Origin: an uncultured bacterium
Lineage (GTDB): Bacteria; Bacillota; Clostridia; Oscillospirales; Ruminococcaceae
Reading direction: 5' to 3'
NCBI GenBank assembly: GCA_905214265.1
Contig: CAJMLQ010000001.1
Coordinates: 10,477-74,476 of the forward strand
Length of the DNA: 64,000 nt
Positions 50,767-61,900 of the stretch are shown piece after piece. Both the position numbers and the translations under genes were made by a program. Position 1 is the first letter of the stretch. Every line of letters begins with the position of its first letter. The notes under the pieces were generated by a model that worked only from the letters and a program-made list of their open reading frames with translations, searched no databases and was not told the DNA's origin.

Positions 50767-51735
50767 TTATACGGGAATAGCAGGAGAACGGTGATATTCC
50801 CGATATTTGCGGGCAGCGGCGAGAAGCGCGGCCACGTTTTCCAGGGGGACCTCCATCCCAACTTCAAAGGAAAGGCCCAGACCGCCTTCCGGGAGGTAGA
50901 GGGCTTCCACCGCTTCTCGGACGTGATCGTCCAGCTGGGAAGGGGAGGCAAAGGGGAACAACTGGCGGTCCAAATCCAAATTTATGGGGATTTTTCCCCG
51001 GCAGACCCGGGCCAGGTTGTCTAAGCCGTTGGCGCGGAACTGGGGATTGATCATATCAACGCCGCACTCCTGGAGGTCCGGCATGATTTCATAGATCATG
51101 CCGTCGGTGTGCATATAAACGTACCGGCCCGCTGCCTTGACCATGCCGTACATTTTGGAAAAGGCAGGCTTTAAATATTTCCGCCACTTCTGAGGGCCGA
51201 TGGCGAGACCCTTCTGCATCCCCAGGTCGTCACCAAAAAACAGGATTTCCCTGGATCTGGGAAGGACCGCTTCGATCTGGCGGCAGTTGTAGGTGAGCAC
51301 TTTATCAATGAGAATATCCAGCTCCTCACACTCTTCCGCAAAGTCCAGCATGGCCTCCTCGAAGCCGCGGAGATCCAGAAGGCGCAGGTACATGAAGCCG
51401 TGGGGGAGCCTTCCGTCCCGGTTTTCTGGGATTTTCAGCGTGCGAATATCCTCCCGGCGGGGGACGGGGTGGCCAGTGACGATGGACTCCATGCCTTCCG
51501 TCAGGTTTTCCCAGACGCAGCCCCACTCATCGGTGAAGGAACCCTTGTGGTAGGATGCCGGGATGGAGTCCTCGATATGCTCGAGATCGGGAGTCGAGGC
51601 GATGATATCAGGATATTCCGCAGTCAGACGCTTCAGTTCTTCACCGTGGCGGAGCCAGGCGGCGGGAAGGAAGCTGAAGGATACGGGCAGGCGTTTGGGG
51701 CAGGCGTAAGTCATAGCCTGCAAGAGTTCGTTCAT
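50767..51735 (-). CDS. Uroporphyrinogen decarboxylase-fold (URO-D) family protein
   Basis: A 322-residue TIM-barrel protein of the URO-D superfamily, which holds both HemE and corrinoid methyltransferases (MtaA, CmuA). It lacks the HemE N-terminal substrate loop, and no haem gene is near. Recognisable parts: the middle EEAMLDFAEECEELDILIDK, FFGDDLGMQKGLAIGPQKWR, KPAFSKMYGMVKAAGRYVY, HTDGMIYEIMPDLQECGVDM and the end GLGLSFEVGMEVPLENVAAL. Start at ATG 51735 behind GGGAGGAA. Its role in this glycan region is unknown; removal of methyl groups from methylated sugars or acids is one idea. Confidence 0.85.
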   Translation of the reverse strand: MNELLQAMTYACPKRLPVSFSFLPAAWLRHGEELKRLTAEYPDIIASTPDLEHIEDSIPASYHKGSFTDEWGCVWENLTEGMESIVTGHPVPRREDIRTLKIPENRDGRLPHGFMYLRLLDLRGFEEAMLDFAEECEELDILIDKVLTYNCRQIEAVLPRSREILFFGDDLGMQKGLAIGPQKWRKYLKPAFSKMYGMVKAAGRYVYMHTDGMIYEIMPDLQECGVDMINPQFRANGLDNLARVCRGKIPINLDLDRQLFPFASPSQLDDHVREAVEALYLPEGGLGLSFEVGMEVPLENVAALLAAARKYREYHRSPAIPV

Positions 51736-51896
51736 GATAATTCCTCCCATTTTGGCGGCTGCTCTGTAGGCTTGCCCAAAAAGGGCTTGCGAACAGGCGA
51801 CGATTCTGTTACTCTAATTATAAGAGAGAAAGCGGCTGACTGCATTGACTTTTCCGCAAAGCGGAAAATGCGGGTCGTTGAGGAGAGAAAAGATCG

Positions 51897-52808
51897 ATGG
51901 AAAGCAGAGCGTATCGGCAGGAGTATTACGCGGAACAGGCCGGTGTTCCCGGAGTGCCCCTTTTTGGCTACAACCGGGAGCGGAGAGCGAAGGAGCCGCT
52001 GGCGTTTCACACCCATCCAGGGTGCGCTGAACTAGTGTTTCTTCTTGGTGGGACGGAATGTTATGCTGCGGAAGGGCGGACTTTCACCCTGTCCCGGGGC
52101 GCGGCCTTTTACTCGGCGCCAGGGCAGATCCATGGTAGTGGGGGCGGATACACACCGGTCAGTGAGTTCTACTGGCTGCAGTTGCGCGTGCCGGATACTG
52201 AGGGCTTCCTGAACTTGGACCGGGAGGCCGGGCAGGCGATTCAGGAGAAGATCTCCAGCTTTCCCGGTCACATTCTGACGGTGGACACTCGGACGCAGGA
52301 GCTTCTTCGAGAGTGTCACGCCGCGCTGCGGGAGGGGGAGAACGCCCTTTATCTGGCGGGGCTGTTCACCTGTCTGGTGAGTCGGTTGTTTCTCCGGACG
52401 GGGGCAGCGGAGAAGGAGGACGGGACCATCCGGGAAGCGCTGCGGTATCTGGACGGGCATCTCAGCGAACCGCTGACGCTGGCTATGCTGGCAAAGCGGT
52501 TCTGCATGTCAGAATCGGCGTTCCAGCACAAGATCCGAGAACAGACGGGGTATTCATTCCGGGATTACCGGAACCGGCAGCGGATCGTCCGGGCAAGGCG
52601 TCTCCTTCTGGAGGGGCGGTCCGTGACGGAAACGGCGATGGAGTTGGGATTCAACTCAGCGGACTATTTTTCGTCGGTATTCCGAAAGTATCATGCGGTG
52701 ACGCCTACGCAGTGGCTGAAAGAAAACAGAAGCGGGGATACGCGGGAGCTGCTTCTGGGAGATATCCGGGGTGAAGGCGGTCTCGCAGACGGGAGGGAAG
52801 GCTTTTGA
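51897..52808 (+). CDS. AraC-family regulator with cupin-like sensor domain
   Basis: A 303-residue regulator. The N-terminal about 130 residues form a cupin-type ligand-binding barrel (FHTHPGCAELVFLLGGTECY, SRGAAFYSAPGQIHG). The C-terminal part has two AraC helix-turn-helix motifs: EPLTLAMLAKRFCMSESAFQ and SVTETAMELGFNSADYFSSV, then FRKYHAVTPTQWL. It probably responds to a sugar and controls the locus that follows; the divergent URO-D gene is the other likely target. Its stop codon overlaps the start of the next gene (TTGA). Confidence 0.92.
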   Translation: MESRAYRQEYYAEQAGVPGVPLFGYNRERRAKEPLAFHTHPGCAELVFLLGGTECYAAEGRTFTLSRGAAFYSAPGQIHGSGGGYTPVSEFYWLQLRVPDTEGFLNLDREAGQAIQEKISSFPGHILTVDTRTQELLRECHAALREGENALYLAGLFTCLVSRLFLRTGAAEKEDGTIREALRYLDGHLSEPLTLAMLAKRFCMSESAFQHKIREQTGYSFRDYRNRQRIVRARRLLLEGRSVTETAMELGFNSADYFSSVFRKYHAVTPTQWLKENRSGDTRELLLGDIRGEGGLADGREGF

Positions 52809-55090
52809 AACGACAAATCCGGTGCGGGATGGAAAAAAATAGGGAACTCCGGCTGAAAAGCACGTATGTAAATTCCCTGTTCCTCCGGCTGATGCTGCTG
52901 ACGGCGATTATCACATTTGCATCGGTCTTTCTGGCGAGCCTTCTGCCCTTTGCCTATTTGAGCACGGAGCTTCGGGCGGACATTGAAAATTACAACAATC
53001 AGCGGCTGCTCCATGTGAAAAACACAGCTGACAGCACGGTATTTGCACCGGTGATGTCCGCCTTTTCGGACATTGTTCTGACGGATCAGGTGTCGCAGGC
53101 ACCGGGCTTTTCCGGCGCCGCCGGAGATATCAAGCCGTCGGGGCTTTATGCAGTCTATGGACTTTTGCAGAAAAAAATCGCCCAGTATCCTCTGGCGGAT
53201 ATCGCGCTGTATAATCCGGGAAGCCGGGTACTGCTGTCGGCCACCTATGGGATCACCTATCTGACCGGGACGGCGGTGGGGCTGACCAGCGACATTTCCT
53301 GGATCGAGGAAATCAGCCGGATCTCTGTGGGCACCCGGGCGGCGGTCTGGCTGGAGCCCCGGGCATTTCCCGATGGGAGCAGGCAGTCCGGCGAAGCAAA
53401 TCTGCTTTCGCTGATCGCGCCCCTCAATTCCGGGGAACGCAGCGGGCTGTATGCCTGCCTGAGCCTCAGCGACACCGTGCTGATGGAGGCGATGGAGGCC
53501 GCCGGGCGAAGCACGGACGCGGACTATTTCATGATTTCGCCGGAAGGGAATGTCATTGCTGGGCAGCCGGGAGAGGAAATCCTGGAAGGGCTGCGGAAAC
53601 GGTCCGGCGAACTGCTGGAAACGCCGGGGAATGCGCCGTGGTCCTTCTCTCTGGGAGGGACCATGGTGACGGCAGTGCGGTCGGATTACAGCCAGTGGCT
53701 GTATGTGATGTGCCTGCCGGAAACCGTGTATTATCAAAAGAGTAATCAGTTCCAGCGAAACGTTCTGCTGGCCTGCCTAGCGGTGTTCGGGGGGATGCTC
53801 CTGGTGTGCGCGGTGTCGGCAATGAAGATCAGCTATCCGTTTGGAAAACTGGTCGAGAGTATCCGCTCGGCGGGGTTTGGGCAGCGGACCCGGGCACAGG
53901 ACGTTTTTGGGGGATTGGAAGAGGCCTTCACCGGGCTCCTGGAAGAAACGGGCATTCAAGCGCAGCTGATCCACGGAAACCGTGAGTTGGTATCCCGCAG
54001 TTTCTTCTCCCATCTGCTTCAGGGGAAGCCGGTGCCGGCGGCGGATATGGAGGCGTATCAGCGGTTCCTGAAGCCGTATTATCCTGGTGCGCTGTTTTCC
54101 GTGTGCTGTATCCGGTCAGAGGGCGAGATTCCTTTGCAGGACGTGGGGAAAATCCTGGAAGAGCAGCGGCCGGAGGGGACGGGGCTGACCTGTCTGGAAT
54201 GCGACGGCGGCGGGGTGATGGCGGTCATCTGCAGCGCCGATGATCCGGAAAGTCTGGCGCGTTGGTTCGAGGGAATGCTGAAAGGCCCGCTGCTGGAAAA
54301 ATACTGCGGCGCGATGGGTGAGAGCTGTGGGGGAATGGAGAATGTCTGCGTTTCCTACCGGCAGGCGTTGAGCGCGCTGCAATACGCGGCGTATTTTCCG
54401 GAAAAGCCCTTCTACCGTTACGGGGAGACAAGGGGCTGGGATCGGAATACAAGCTTTGACCGCAGGCGGATGGATGATTTTCTGGAACAGCTGGCGGCCT
54501 GCCGTCCGGAGGATGCGGTGGCCAGTCTGGAAGAGCTGCGACGGCTGATTTGCGAAACGCCTCTTTCCTGGCAGAGCTGCACGCAGATCTTGGAAGAGAT
54601 CCTGCTGGCGCTGGAAAAGATCGCAGAGAACAACCACGTAGACCTGAGCGAGCTATTTACGATCTCGCTGCCGGACCAGCTGGGACAGCTCTTTTATCTG
54701 GACGAGATGTTCCAGGCGCTGGAGAATGAGGCGGAAGCAATCCTCCGCCATATCCAAAAAGAATCTGCGCCGGCATCCGCTCAATATGCGGAGCGTGCGG
54801 TAGACTTTATCGAGGAACACTATCAATACGATATTTCCATTCAGGATATTGCCGACGAGCTTGGCATCAGCCGGTTTCACCTTTGCCGGGTGTTCAAGGA
54901 GAGCCGGGGCGTAACCCTGCTGGAATACATTGCGGAGGTCCGGATGGAGCGCGCAAAACGGCTGCTGGAGGAGACGGAACTTTCGGTCGGCGAGGTCGCC
55001 CGGCAGGTCGGATTCAACAATGTCACGTATTTTCACAAGCGGTTTAAACAGAGCTTCGGCATTACACCCAGTCAGCTCCGCAGAAACTGA
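52805..55090 (+). CDS. Membrane-bound AraC-family regulator (YesS-like)
   Basis: A 761-residue one-component regulator. A membrane helix near residues 22-45, an extracytoplasmic sensor of about 230 residues and a second helix near 320-343 (VLLACLAVFGGMLLVCAVSA) lead to a cytoplasmic part ending in AraC helix-turn-helix motifs (about residues 665-760): YDISIQDIADELGISRFHLC and SVGEVARQVGFNNVTYFHKR. The same family as B. subtilis YesS. TTG start overlapping the upstream stop; ATG 52829 would also work. It likely activates the permease operon that follows the terminator. Confidence 0.9.
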   Translation: MKRQIRCGMEKNRELRLKSTYVNSLFLRLMLLTAIITFASVFLASLLPFAYLSTELRADIENYNNQRLLHVKNTADSTVFAPVMSAFSDIVLTDQVSQAPGFSGAAGDIKPSGLYAVYGLLQKKIAQYPLADIALYNPGSRVLLSATYGITYLTGTAVGLTSDISWIEEISRISVGTRAAVWLEPRAFPDGSRQSGEANLLSLIAPLNSGERSGLYACLSLSDTVLMEAMEAAGRSTDADYFMISPEGNVIAGQPGEEILEGLRKRSGELLETPGNAPWSFSLGGTMVTAVRSDYSQWLYVMCLPETVYYQKSNQFQRNVLLACLAVFGGMLLVCAVSAMKISYPFGKLVESIRSAGFGQRTRAQDVFGGLEEAFTGLLEETGIQAQLIHGNRELVSRSFFSHLLQGKPVPAADMEAYQRFLKPYYPGALFSVCCIRSEGEIPLQDVGKILEEQRPEGTGLTCLECDGGGVMAVICSADDPESLARWFEGMLKGPLLEKYCGAMGESCGGMENVCVSYRQALSALQYAAYFPEKPFYRYGETRGWDRNTSFDRRRMDDFLEQLAACRPEDAVASLEELRRLICETPLSWQSCTQILEEILLALEKIAENNHVDLSELFTISLPDQLGQLFYLDEMFQALENEAEAILRHIQKESAPASAQYAERAVDFIEEHYQYDISIQDIADELGISRFHLCRVFKESRGVTLLEYIAEVRMERAKRLLEETELSVGEVARQVGFNNVTYFHKRFKQSFGITPSQLRRN

Positions 55091-55097
55091 AAAAGCG

Positions 55098-55134
55098 AAG
55101 CCCGGTATACCTTGCGCGGTATGCCGGGCTTTTT
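55098..55134 (+). terminator. Terminator after the AraC/YesS-like genes
   Basis: AAGCCCGGTATACC (55098-55111) pairs with GGTATGCCGGGCTT (55118-55131; one G-T pair), then a TTTT tail. The following 200 bases to the permease start have no clear consensus promoter by eye. Confidence 0.88.
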
Positions 55135-55338
55135 CCGGGCCTGTGAACGATATTGCGGATGAAAAAGTGTATGGGAGCAAAAATATTTATGGAGGAAAAC
55201 CGCAAAATCCTTTAGAAATCGCAAATATTTTGATTTGACCTTTCTGAATTCCTATGCAAAAATGAAATTGTCGATTCCGCACAAGAAAGGAAAAGAGGCG
55301 GAACGAAAACTATCTGCTTTTGCAAGGGGGAATCTTTT

Positions 55339-56310
55339 TTGGAAAAAGCCGCTGCCGCCCAAGGGGCGCCCGTCCGTTCCAGGGAAAAGGAAAACGGGTT
55401 TATCCGCACGGTGAAAGCCTATGGAAGACACTATCAGCTGGTGCTGATGTTTCTGCCGGCAGTGATCACCATCGTGCTGTTTTCCTACGCGCCGATGTAC
55501 GGACTGACCATCGCGTTCAAGGACTATGCTCTGCTGGAGGGGATACATGGAAGCCCATGGGTAGGATTTGCAAACTTCCAGAAGCTGCTGACTGCGCCCA
55601 GCTTTGCCGAGGTTTTTCGGAACACGGTCACCATCAGCTTCCTGCGGATCCTTTTCGGGTTTCCGGCACCGGTGCTGCTGGCGCTGCTCCTGAACGAAGT
55701 TGGGAATGTACGGTTTAAAAAGATGGTGCAGACCATCAGCTACCTTCCGCATTTTCTTTCCTGGGTGGTGCTGGCGGGAATTCTGATCCAGATCCTCTCA
55801 CCCTCCAGCGGAATCGTCAATCAGATCATCGTACTGTTTGGGGGGACGCCCATATATTTCGTCGCCGATCCCCGCTGCTTTGTGCCAATGCTGATCGTGA
55901 CGGGGATCTGGAAAGAGGTCGGGTGGGGCACTATCGTTTATCTGGCTGCCATCACGTCCATCAGTCCGGAGCTATATGAAGCCGCCACCATCGACGGCGC
56001 AGGCCGGTTTCAGAAGATGTTGCACATCACGCTGCCCGCCATCCGGCCTGTAGTGTCCATCATGTTCATTTTGAACAGCGGCAACCTCATCAACGCCGGC
56101 TTTGACCAGATATACAATCTGTATAATCCGGCGGTTTACAAGGTCGCGGATATCCTGGACACCTACGTATACCGGCGGGGACTCATCGACATGAAGTACA
56201 GCTTTTCTGCCGCGGCAGGGTTGTTTAAGAACGTCATTTCCTTCGCGCTGGTCCTGACCACCAACGGGCTGGTCAAGGTGATCAGCGGTAAAGAAAATGG
56301 AATCTGGTGA
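55339..56310 (+). CDS. Carbohydrate ABC transporter permease (LplB-like), second locus
   Basis: A 323-residue six-helix permease. The EAA loop reads YEAATIDGAGRFQKMLHITL near residue 213. Start is TTG 55339 with AAGGGGG nine bases upstream. It is a paralogue of the permease at 41831 and begins the second import operon. It lies 12 bases before its partner permease. As in the first locus no ATPase is encoded. Confidence 0.93.
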   Translation: MEKAAAAQGAPVRSREKENGFIRTVKAYGRHYQLVLMFLPAVITIVLFSYAPMYGLTIAFKDYALLEGIHGSPWVGFANFQKLLTAPSFAEVFRNTVTISFLRILFGFPAPVLLALLLNEVGNVRFKKMVQTISYLPHFLSWVVLAGILIQILSPSSGIVNQIIVLFGGTPIYFVADPRCFVPMLIVTGIWKEVGWGTIVYLAAITSISPELYEAATIDGAGRFQKMLHITLPAIRPVVSIMFILNSGNLINAGFDQIYNLYNPAVYKVADILDTYVYRRGLIDMKYSFSAAAGLFKNVISFALVLTTNGLVKVISGKENGIW

Positions 56311-56322
56311 GGAGGAAAGGAA

Positions 56323-57234
56323 ATGATTTGGAAGCAAAAGATAGGCAGGCGATCCCACATCCGGAAGAGCGCGGGAAGCTGGGCCTTTGACGTTTGCAAC
56401 TACCTGTTGCTCACGCTGTTCTGCCTGACGATATTGCTGCCGTTTTGGTATCTGCTGGTGCTCTCCTTTGACAAATTCGGCAACGTGACGGCACAGGACT
56501 TCTTTCTTTGGCCCCGGGAATTCACGTTGAGCAACTATGAGGCGGTGGTGGAAAACCCCTACACATGGCAGGGGTACGGAAATACCATTCTGCGGACGGT
56601 GGCGGGGACTTTCCTGTCTCTGATCTGTACGGCCATGGCGGCCTACGCCCTGTCGAAGGACAGCTTTCCCAACCGGAAGTTCTGGTCCTTTTTCGTAGTG
56701 TTCACGATGTTCTTCAGCGGGGGGCTGATTCCAACGTACCTCTGGATCCGGGACCTAGGGTTGCTAGACAACCGGCTGGTTCTGATCTTGCCGGGGCTGG
56801 TAGGCGCTTACAATCTGGTTTTGATCCGCAATTTTTTCAAGCAGATGCCTCCGGAGCTGGAGGAGAGCGCCCGTATCGACGGGGCAGGCGATTTCCGGGC
56901 GTTTGTGAGCATTGTGCTGCCGGTTTCCAAGCCCATCCTGGCGACGGTGGCGCTCTGGCTGGCTGTAGGGCACTGGAACGCGTGGTTCGATTGCCTGGTC
57001 TATATCCGTGACACCCGGAAATATGTGCTGCAGATCATTTTGCAGCGGATCGTCATCGAGGGGACGATTCAGAACATCTCCACCACCGAGCAGATGACCC
57101 AGGAATTCAACGCGCGGCCGGAAATGGTCAAGGCCGCCTGCATCTACTTTACGACGCTGCCCATTCTCTGCGTGTATCCGTTTTTACAGAAATATTTCGT
57201 CAAAGGCATCTATGTCGGCTCCCTGAAGGGCTGA
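56323..57234 (+). CDS. Carbohydrate ABC transporter permease (YtcP-like), second locus
   Basis: A 303-residue partner permease with six helices, the EAA loop EESARIDGAGDFRAFVSIVL near residue 184 and the family's C-terminus FLQKYFVKGIYVGSLKG. Paralogue of the permease at 42748. ATG behind GGAGGAAAGG. The binding-protein gene starts 62 bases later. Confidence 0.94.
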   Translation: MIWKQKIGRRSHIRKSAGSWAFDVCNYLLLTLFCLTILLPFWYLLVLSFDKFGNVTAQDFFLWPREFTLSNYEAVVENPYTWQGYGNTILRTVAGTFLSLICTAMAAYALSKDSFPNRKFWSFFVVFTMFFSGGLIPTYLWIRDLGLLDNRLVLILPGLVGAYNLVLIRNFFKQMPPELEESARIDGAGDFRAFVSIVLPVSKPILATVALWLAVGHWNAWFDCLVYIRDTRKYVLQIILQRIVIEGTIQNISTTEQMTQEFNARPEMVKAACIYFTTLPILCVYPFLQKYFVKGIYVGSLKG

Positions 57235-57296
57235 CGAAACAACGGGTTTCAGGGCCGCAGGCCCTTACCAACAGATAAACGAAAGGAAGAACGTAC

Positions 57297-58877
57297 ATGA
57301 AAAAGCGCACATTATTGGCACTGGCACTGGTACTGACAATGGTTTCCGGAGCCTTTGGGGGATGCGGTTCCGGAAGCGGCAGCAGCACATCCGAAGAAAG
57401 CTCCGCGCCGTCTTCGCAGGCAGAAAGCAGCAGCACGGAGGCAGAACGCTACCATTATACCATCGTCCAGCACCTCAACGGAACGGTGGACGAGGATGCG
57501 CCCATGGTGAAATACTGGGAAGATTATTTTGACTGCGATTTCACCATCGAAGGCGTGGAGCAGAGCAAGATCCATGAGCTGATGTCCCTGCGGTTTGCTT
57601 CCGGCGATATTCCCGACGTGATCACCAATCTGGGGTACGCCACGTTTTATGATCTGGTTAACCAGAAGATTGCCGGGACTTGGACGGAGGAATTTATGCG
57701 GGAGCATGCGCCGGATATCGCCGCTTATCTCGACGAGCTGGGCCCGGACGCCTGGGCGGCCGCGAAGCATGAAAACGGTGAACTGTTCACCACTCCCGGT
57801 ATCAATCCCAGCTATATGTATGGGAATGCCATTATTTGGCGGGACTCCTGGCTGGAAGCGGTGGGAGAGAAAATTCCTCGCACGCTGGCCGATGCGGAGA
57901 GGATCTTCTATAAATTCGCCAACGATGATCCGGATGGAAATGGAGTGAAGGACACCTATGCTCTGTCCAAGGACGGCATGAACCAGATCTACGGCGCATA
58001 CGGCGTTCCGCTGAATGTCTGGATCAAAGGCGACGACGGCAAACTAGTGTATTCCAGCGTGGCGCCGGCCATGAAGGACGCTCTGGCGACACTGGCCCGC
58101 TATTACGCGGATGGCGTTTTGGATCCGGAATTCATCACTGGTCAGAACAAGGGGGATTACGCGCATCTGGACCATGCGTTCTGTCAGGGCCGGATCGGGT
58201 TTACCAACAAGGCTACCCACGGGCACTGGTTCAGCACGGACTATCTGAAATCTCCCGGCGCACAGGCCAAGGTCAACCTGGAACTGTTCCTGCAGAACTA
58301 TCCGGACGAGACTTTTTCCTACGGCTATCCGCTGGAAGGACCTGACGGGGATAAATATAGCGGCGTTACCTCCTATGCCTTCTGGAGCTGCTACTCCAAG
58401 GCGATGACCGATGATGCCGGAAAATTTGCCAAATTCCTGGAGATCTTCCAGAAAACCGGCGGCTTCACCGATCCCAAGGATTACCTGACCACGCTGATGG
58501 GAATGGAAGGGACACACTGGGATTACGATGAAAACGGGATCCCGCAGGTCCGGGAAGACGTGGACACGGTCGCAATCGGCGCAAGCAACTGTTTCACCTT
58601 CGGCAACAATCATCATGTCGAGGAAGTTACCAAGCCGTTGGTTGCCAAGTTCCGTAACGAGCTTTACTCCGATACGGACCGGTACGCCATGTGGCCCAAC
58701 TACATTCTGACCCCTCTGCCGTCTTCGGCGGACTATCAGGCCGAGTGCCAGAAGCTCATCGATGAGGGCTTTATCAGTATCATCACCGGAGAAAAGCCGC
58801 TGGATTATTTCGACGAGATCGTTGAGCAATGGTATGCCATCGGCGGCCAGACCCTGACCGATGAAGCAAACGCCTGA
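57297..58877 (+). CDS. Extracellular solute-binding lipoprotein, second locus
   Basis: A 526-residue cluster-1-type binding lipoprotein with signal peptide and lipobox AFGGC (Cys near residue 23), followed by a Ser/Glu-rich tether. The mature domain shows EDYFDCDFTIEGVEQSKIHE, SGDIPDVITNLGYATFYDLV and DPDGNGVKDTYALSKDG. The last is a Ca-binding-like DxDxNG loop seen in many LplA-type proteins. It serves the permeases at 55339 and 56323. A hairpin CCCGCCTCGC/GCGAGGCGGG just after the stop (about 58887-58908) may limit read-through into the large downstream gene. Confidence 0.93.
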   Translation: MKKRTLLALALVLTMVSGAFGGCGSGSGSSTSEESSAPSSQAESSSTEAERYHYTIVQHLNGTVDEDAPMVKYWEDYFDCDFTIEGVEQSKIHELMSLRFASGDIPDVITNLGYATFYDLVNQKIAGTWTEEFMREHAPDIAAYLDELGPDAWAAAKHENGELFTTPGINPSYMYGNAIIWRDSWLEAVGEKIPRTLADAERIFYKFANDDPDGNGVKDTYALSKDGMNQIYGAYGVPLNVWIKGDDGKLVYSSVAPAMKDALATLARYYADGVLDPEFITGQNKGDYAHLDHAFCQGRIGFTNKATHGHWFSTDYLKSPGAQAKVNLELFLQNYPDETFSYGYPLEGPDGDKYSGVTSYAFWSCYSKAMTDDAGKFAKFLEIFQKTGGFTDPKDYLTTLMGMEGTHWDYDENGIPQVREDVDTVAIGASNCFTFGNNHHVEEVTKPLVAKFRNELYSDTDRYAMWPNYILTPLPSSADYQAECQKLIDEGFISIITGEKPLDYFDEIVEQWYAIGGQTLTDEANA

Positions 58878-58937
58878 CTCTGCTGCCCGCCTCGCTTGCG
58901 AGGCGGGTTTGAGCCATATTATCCGAGGAGGAAAAAG

Positions 58938-61900
58938 ATGGAACGAATTCAAGCGCGGCCCTATTCGAAAGAAACCCATTTCCGGGAGGAAAACCCGGTG
59001 TATTTCGCAGCTTCCAGGGAGGCCCGCGGCCTTGCCCAGGAGCTGGCGGGAAAGACAGCCATTGTACTGGAGGACCCGGACCCTGGCCTGCTCCGGAAGG
59101 CGGACGGGCCGGTCATTCTGCTGGGAAATTTGTCGGACAACCGCTGCGTGAAGGAGCTTTACTACCAGCATCTGCTGTTCACCGACCGGACGTATCCCGG
59201 GCCGGGGGGGTACGAGCTGCGGACCCTGCTGGACCCCTTTGCCACGGGCTTTAACGTTCTGCATGCCGGATATTCCGACAGTGTGGGGCTGGAGAAGGCC
59301 GCCGCGGCGCTGGGGAAGAAGCTGACAGAAGAGGGGTGCCCCTATCTCTGTGAGATCCGGGCCGTGCAGTATCCCTTCGACCCTATTCAGGCGGAATATT
59401 TCCAGAGCCAGGTCTGCGATCCGAAGGATCCTACGGCCTATTACACCGCACCTATCGATCAAAAGGGCTTCACCGCTTATTTTACCGGGGACGAGGTATC
59501 CCGCAGAGAGTATAACGCTGCCTGGCAAATCATTCTCCGCCAGGACAATGATGAGGATCTACATTTGAAGCTGAAGACCCGGGTATCGGCCTGGAGGCTG
59601 ATGGAGATGACGGGGATGCTGGACGACGGTCTGCGGGAGGACGCGGAAAACCTTTTTTACCGTTGGGTGGAGAGCCGGGAGGGGCTTGCCCGGATCGACC
59701 ATCCGGCCTATCAGCGCGCCGGGTATCCCCGGCAGAACCACGGCCTGCTCCCGGCTATGGGGATCCGCTGGCTGGCGGACTTCTTCCTGCGATATCATTC
59801 GGAGCTGGAGCGCCCCAGAGTCTGGCGGGAAATGGCGGATAAGGTCTTTTCGGTCTATCAGGATGGGAGCTGGAAGCCCATCTGCGACGGGCTCTGCCAC
59901 GGGTGGAGCATGTCCCAGCCGGTGATGGCGGAATACGGGCTGTATGACGGAAGGCACGGTTACTTTGCCGCCGGAGGGGCGCGAAGGGCGGCGGAATGCG
60001 CTATTGCCGTGGTGAACAACGAGGGGTGGATGCCTTCTTCCGGGGACTCTCAGCTGACGCGGGCGTTCCAGGGCACCCTCCTGGCTGCGGCGGCGGAATA
60101 CTATCGGGACGGGCGGTATCTCTTCGCGCGGAACATGGCCCCGCTCTGGCGGCAGGGAAATCTGGATTGGACCAGCTATCTTTCCCGGAGCTTTGACGTA
60201 GGGCTCGAACCGCTCCTCCCCGAAGACCACATCGGCGTAAAAGTGATCCCTATGGATTCTCTGATCTACCACGCGTGGGAGGCCTTTTTAGACGAGGACG
60301 GGACCAGAGGGCCGTCTACGCGTCCACCAGAGGTGCCGCTGGAGAAATGCTTTGACAAGCTGGTCTATCGCAGCGGATTCGGCGTGCAGGACGAGTATCT
60401 GCTCATCGACGGACTAGGAGGAGGCTCCCATTCCTATGACGACGCCATGAGCATTGTGGATTACGAGAAATTCGGAGTGGATTTTGTCATTGCAGAGGAC
60501 GATCTGCTGAACAACGAGGCGGAGAACCACTCCATGGTAACGGTCATCCGCAACGGGGAATATGAGAAGATCCCGTCTTTCCCGGCATTGGAAGAGACCC
60601 AGCAGGAGCCGGACGGGAGCGTGTACCTCACGATGACGCTGAAAAACTATTCCGGGACCGACTGGAAGCGGGAGGTGTACCGAATCCCGGAAGTGGGACT
60701 GGTGATGCAGGACACGGTGACCGCTCGGGAGAAGGGGCTTTACCGCATCACCTCCCGGCTGCGGACACCAGGAAGGGCCAGCCTGAAGGGGGACCGCCTA
60801 TTGAGCCGCCGGGTCAACGGGGAAGGAGAGACAGTGTGGTTCCAGGTGGCGGCGACGGCCTCTTCGCCTTGCCGCTATAGTGTCGTAGAGAAGGCCATCG
60901 CCAATCCGCGGATCCGGCTGGACGACAAGTACGGACAGGAACGGTTCTCCCGGATGCGGACCGACTACTTTTTTGATCAGCGCTACCGGCTGGGAGCGGA
61001 CGAATTCTGTCTGACTTCCTATGAGCAGGAGATGATCTTGGAGCTGCAGCCTGGGGAGAAGGTCTGCTTTACCAATCTGCTGTGCCCATCCAAGGAGCTA
61101 ATTTCGGCGGAGCTGCTGGTCCGTGACGGGAAAATCTGGGCGGCGGCCGGAGGCCGGGTACAGTCTACGCCATTTGCGGCCTATCCTTTCTGGCGGAAAA
61201 CGGAGGAGACTGTTTATCCGGCGGCTCCGGCGAAACGGGCAGCTGGATTTGACGCGGCGGTCAGGTGCCTGAAGGCGCTGGACGGTGGAGAGATAGCCGT
61301 GGGACTGCAAAACGGGCGGTTGTTCCTGCTGAAAAACGGCGGAGAATGGACGGAAGCGGCGAAAATGACGGGAGAAGTCCATGATGTTCTTCCTTATAAT
61401 AAAAATCTCTTTGCTGCCTTTGGGGAACGCAGCCTTGCCTGTTTCGGAGCGGACGGGAGTATTCTCTGGCAGAAGGAGCTACAGCGGGCGGCGACGGTCT
61501 ATCCCTGGTGGGAGCTTTCTGCACCGGTCCCGCTGACGTTGCGGCTGGTCAGGTATCAGGGCAGGGAGGCGCTGGCAGCAGGATGTGGAGACGACAGTCT
61601 GAAGTTCTTCGATTTTGACGGCACGCTGCTGGAGAGCTTCTATTTTTACATCGCAGTTCCAGACCGGATCGAGCTTTTAGATGTCAACGGGGACGGAGCG
61701 GAAGAGATCGTGGCAGGCGGCGGGTGTCTTGCCTGCCGGTCAAACGTTCAGGTGCTCAATGACCGTTTGGAGATCCTCCATGAATTTGGCAGCGAGGGCT
61801 GGACCAGCCACGTGACCTGCCTGCGGTGTTTTTCGATTGACGGGTGTCCGGCAGTGGCGATGGGAGTCAACCACCGGAACAATTTGAAGCTGTTCCGATT

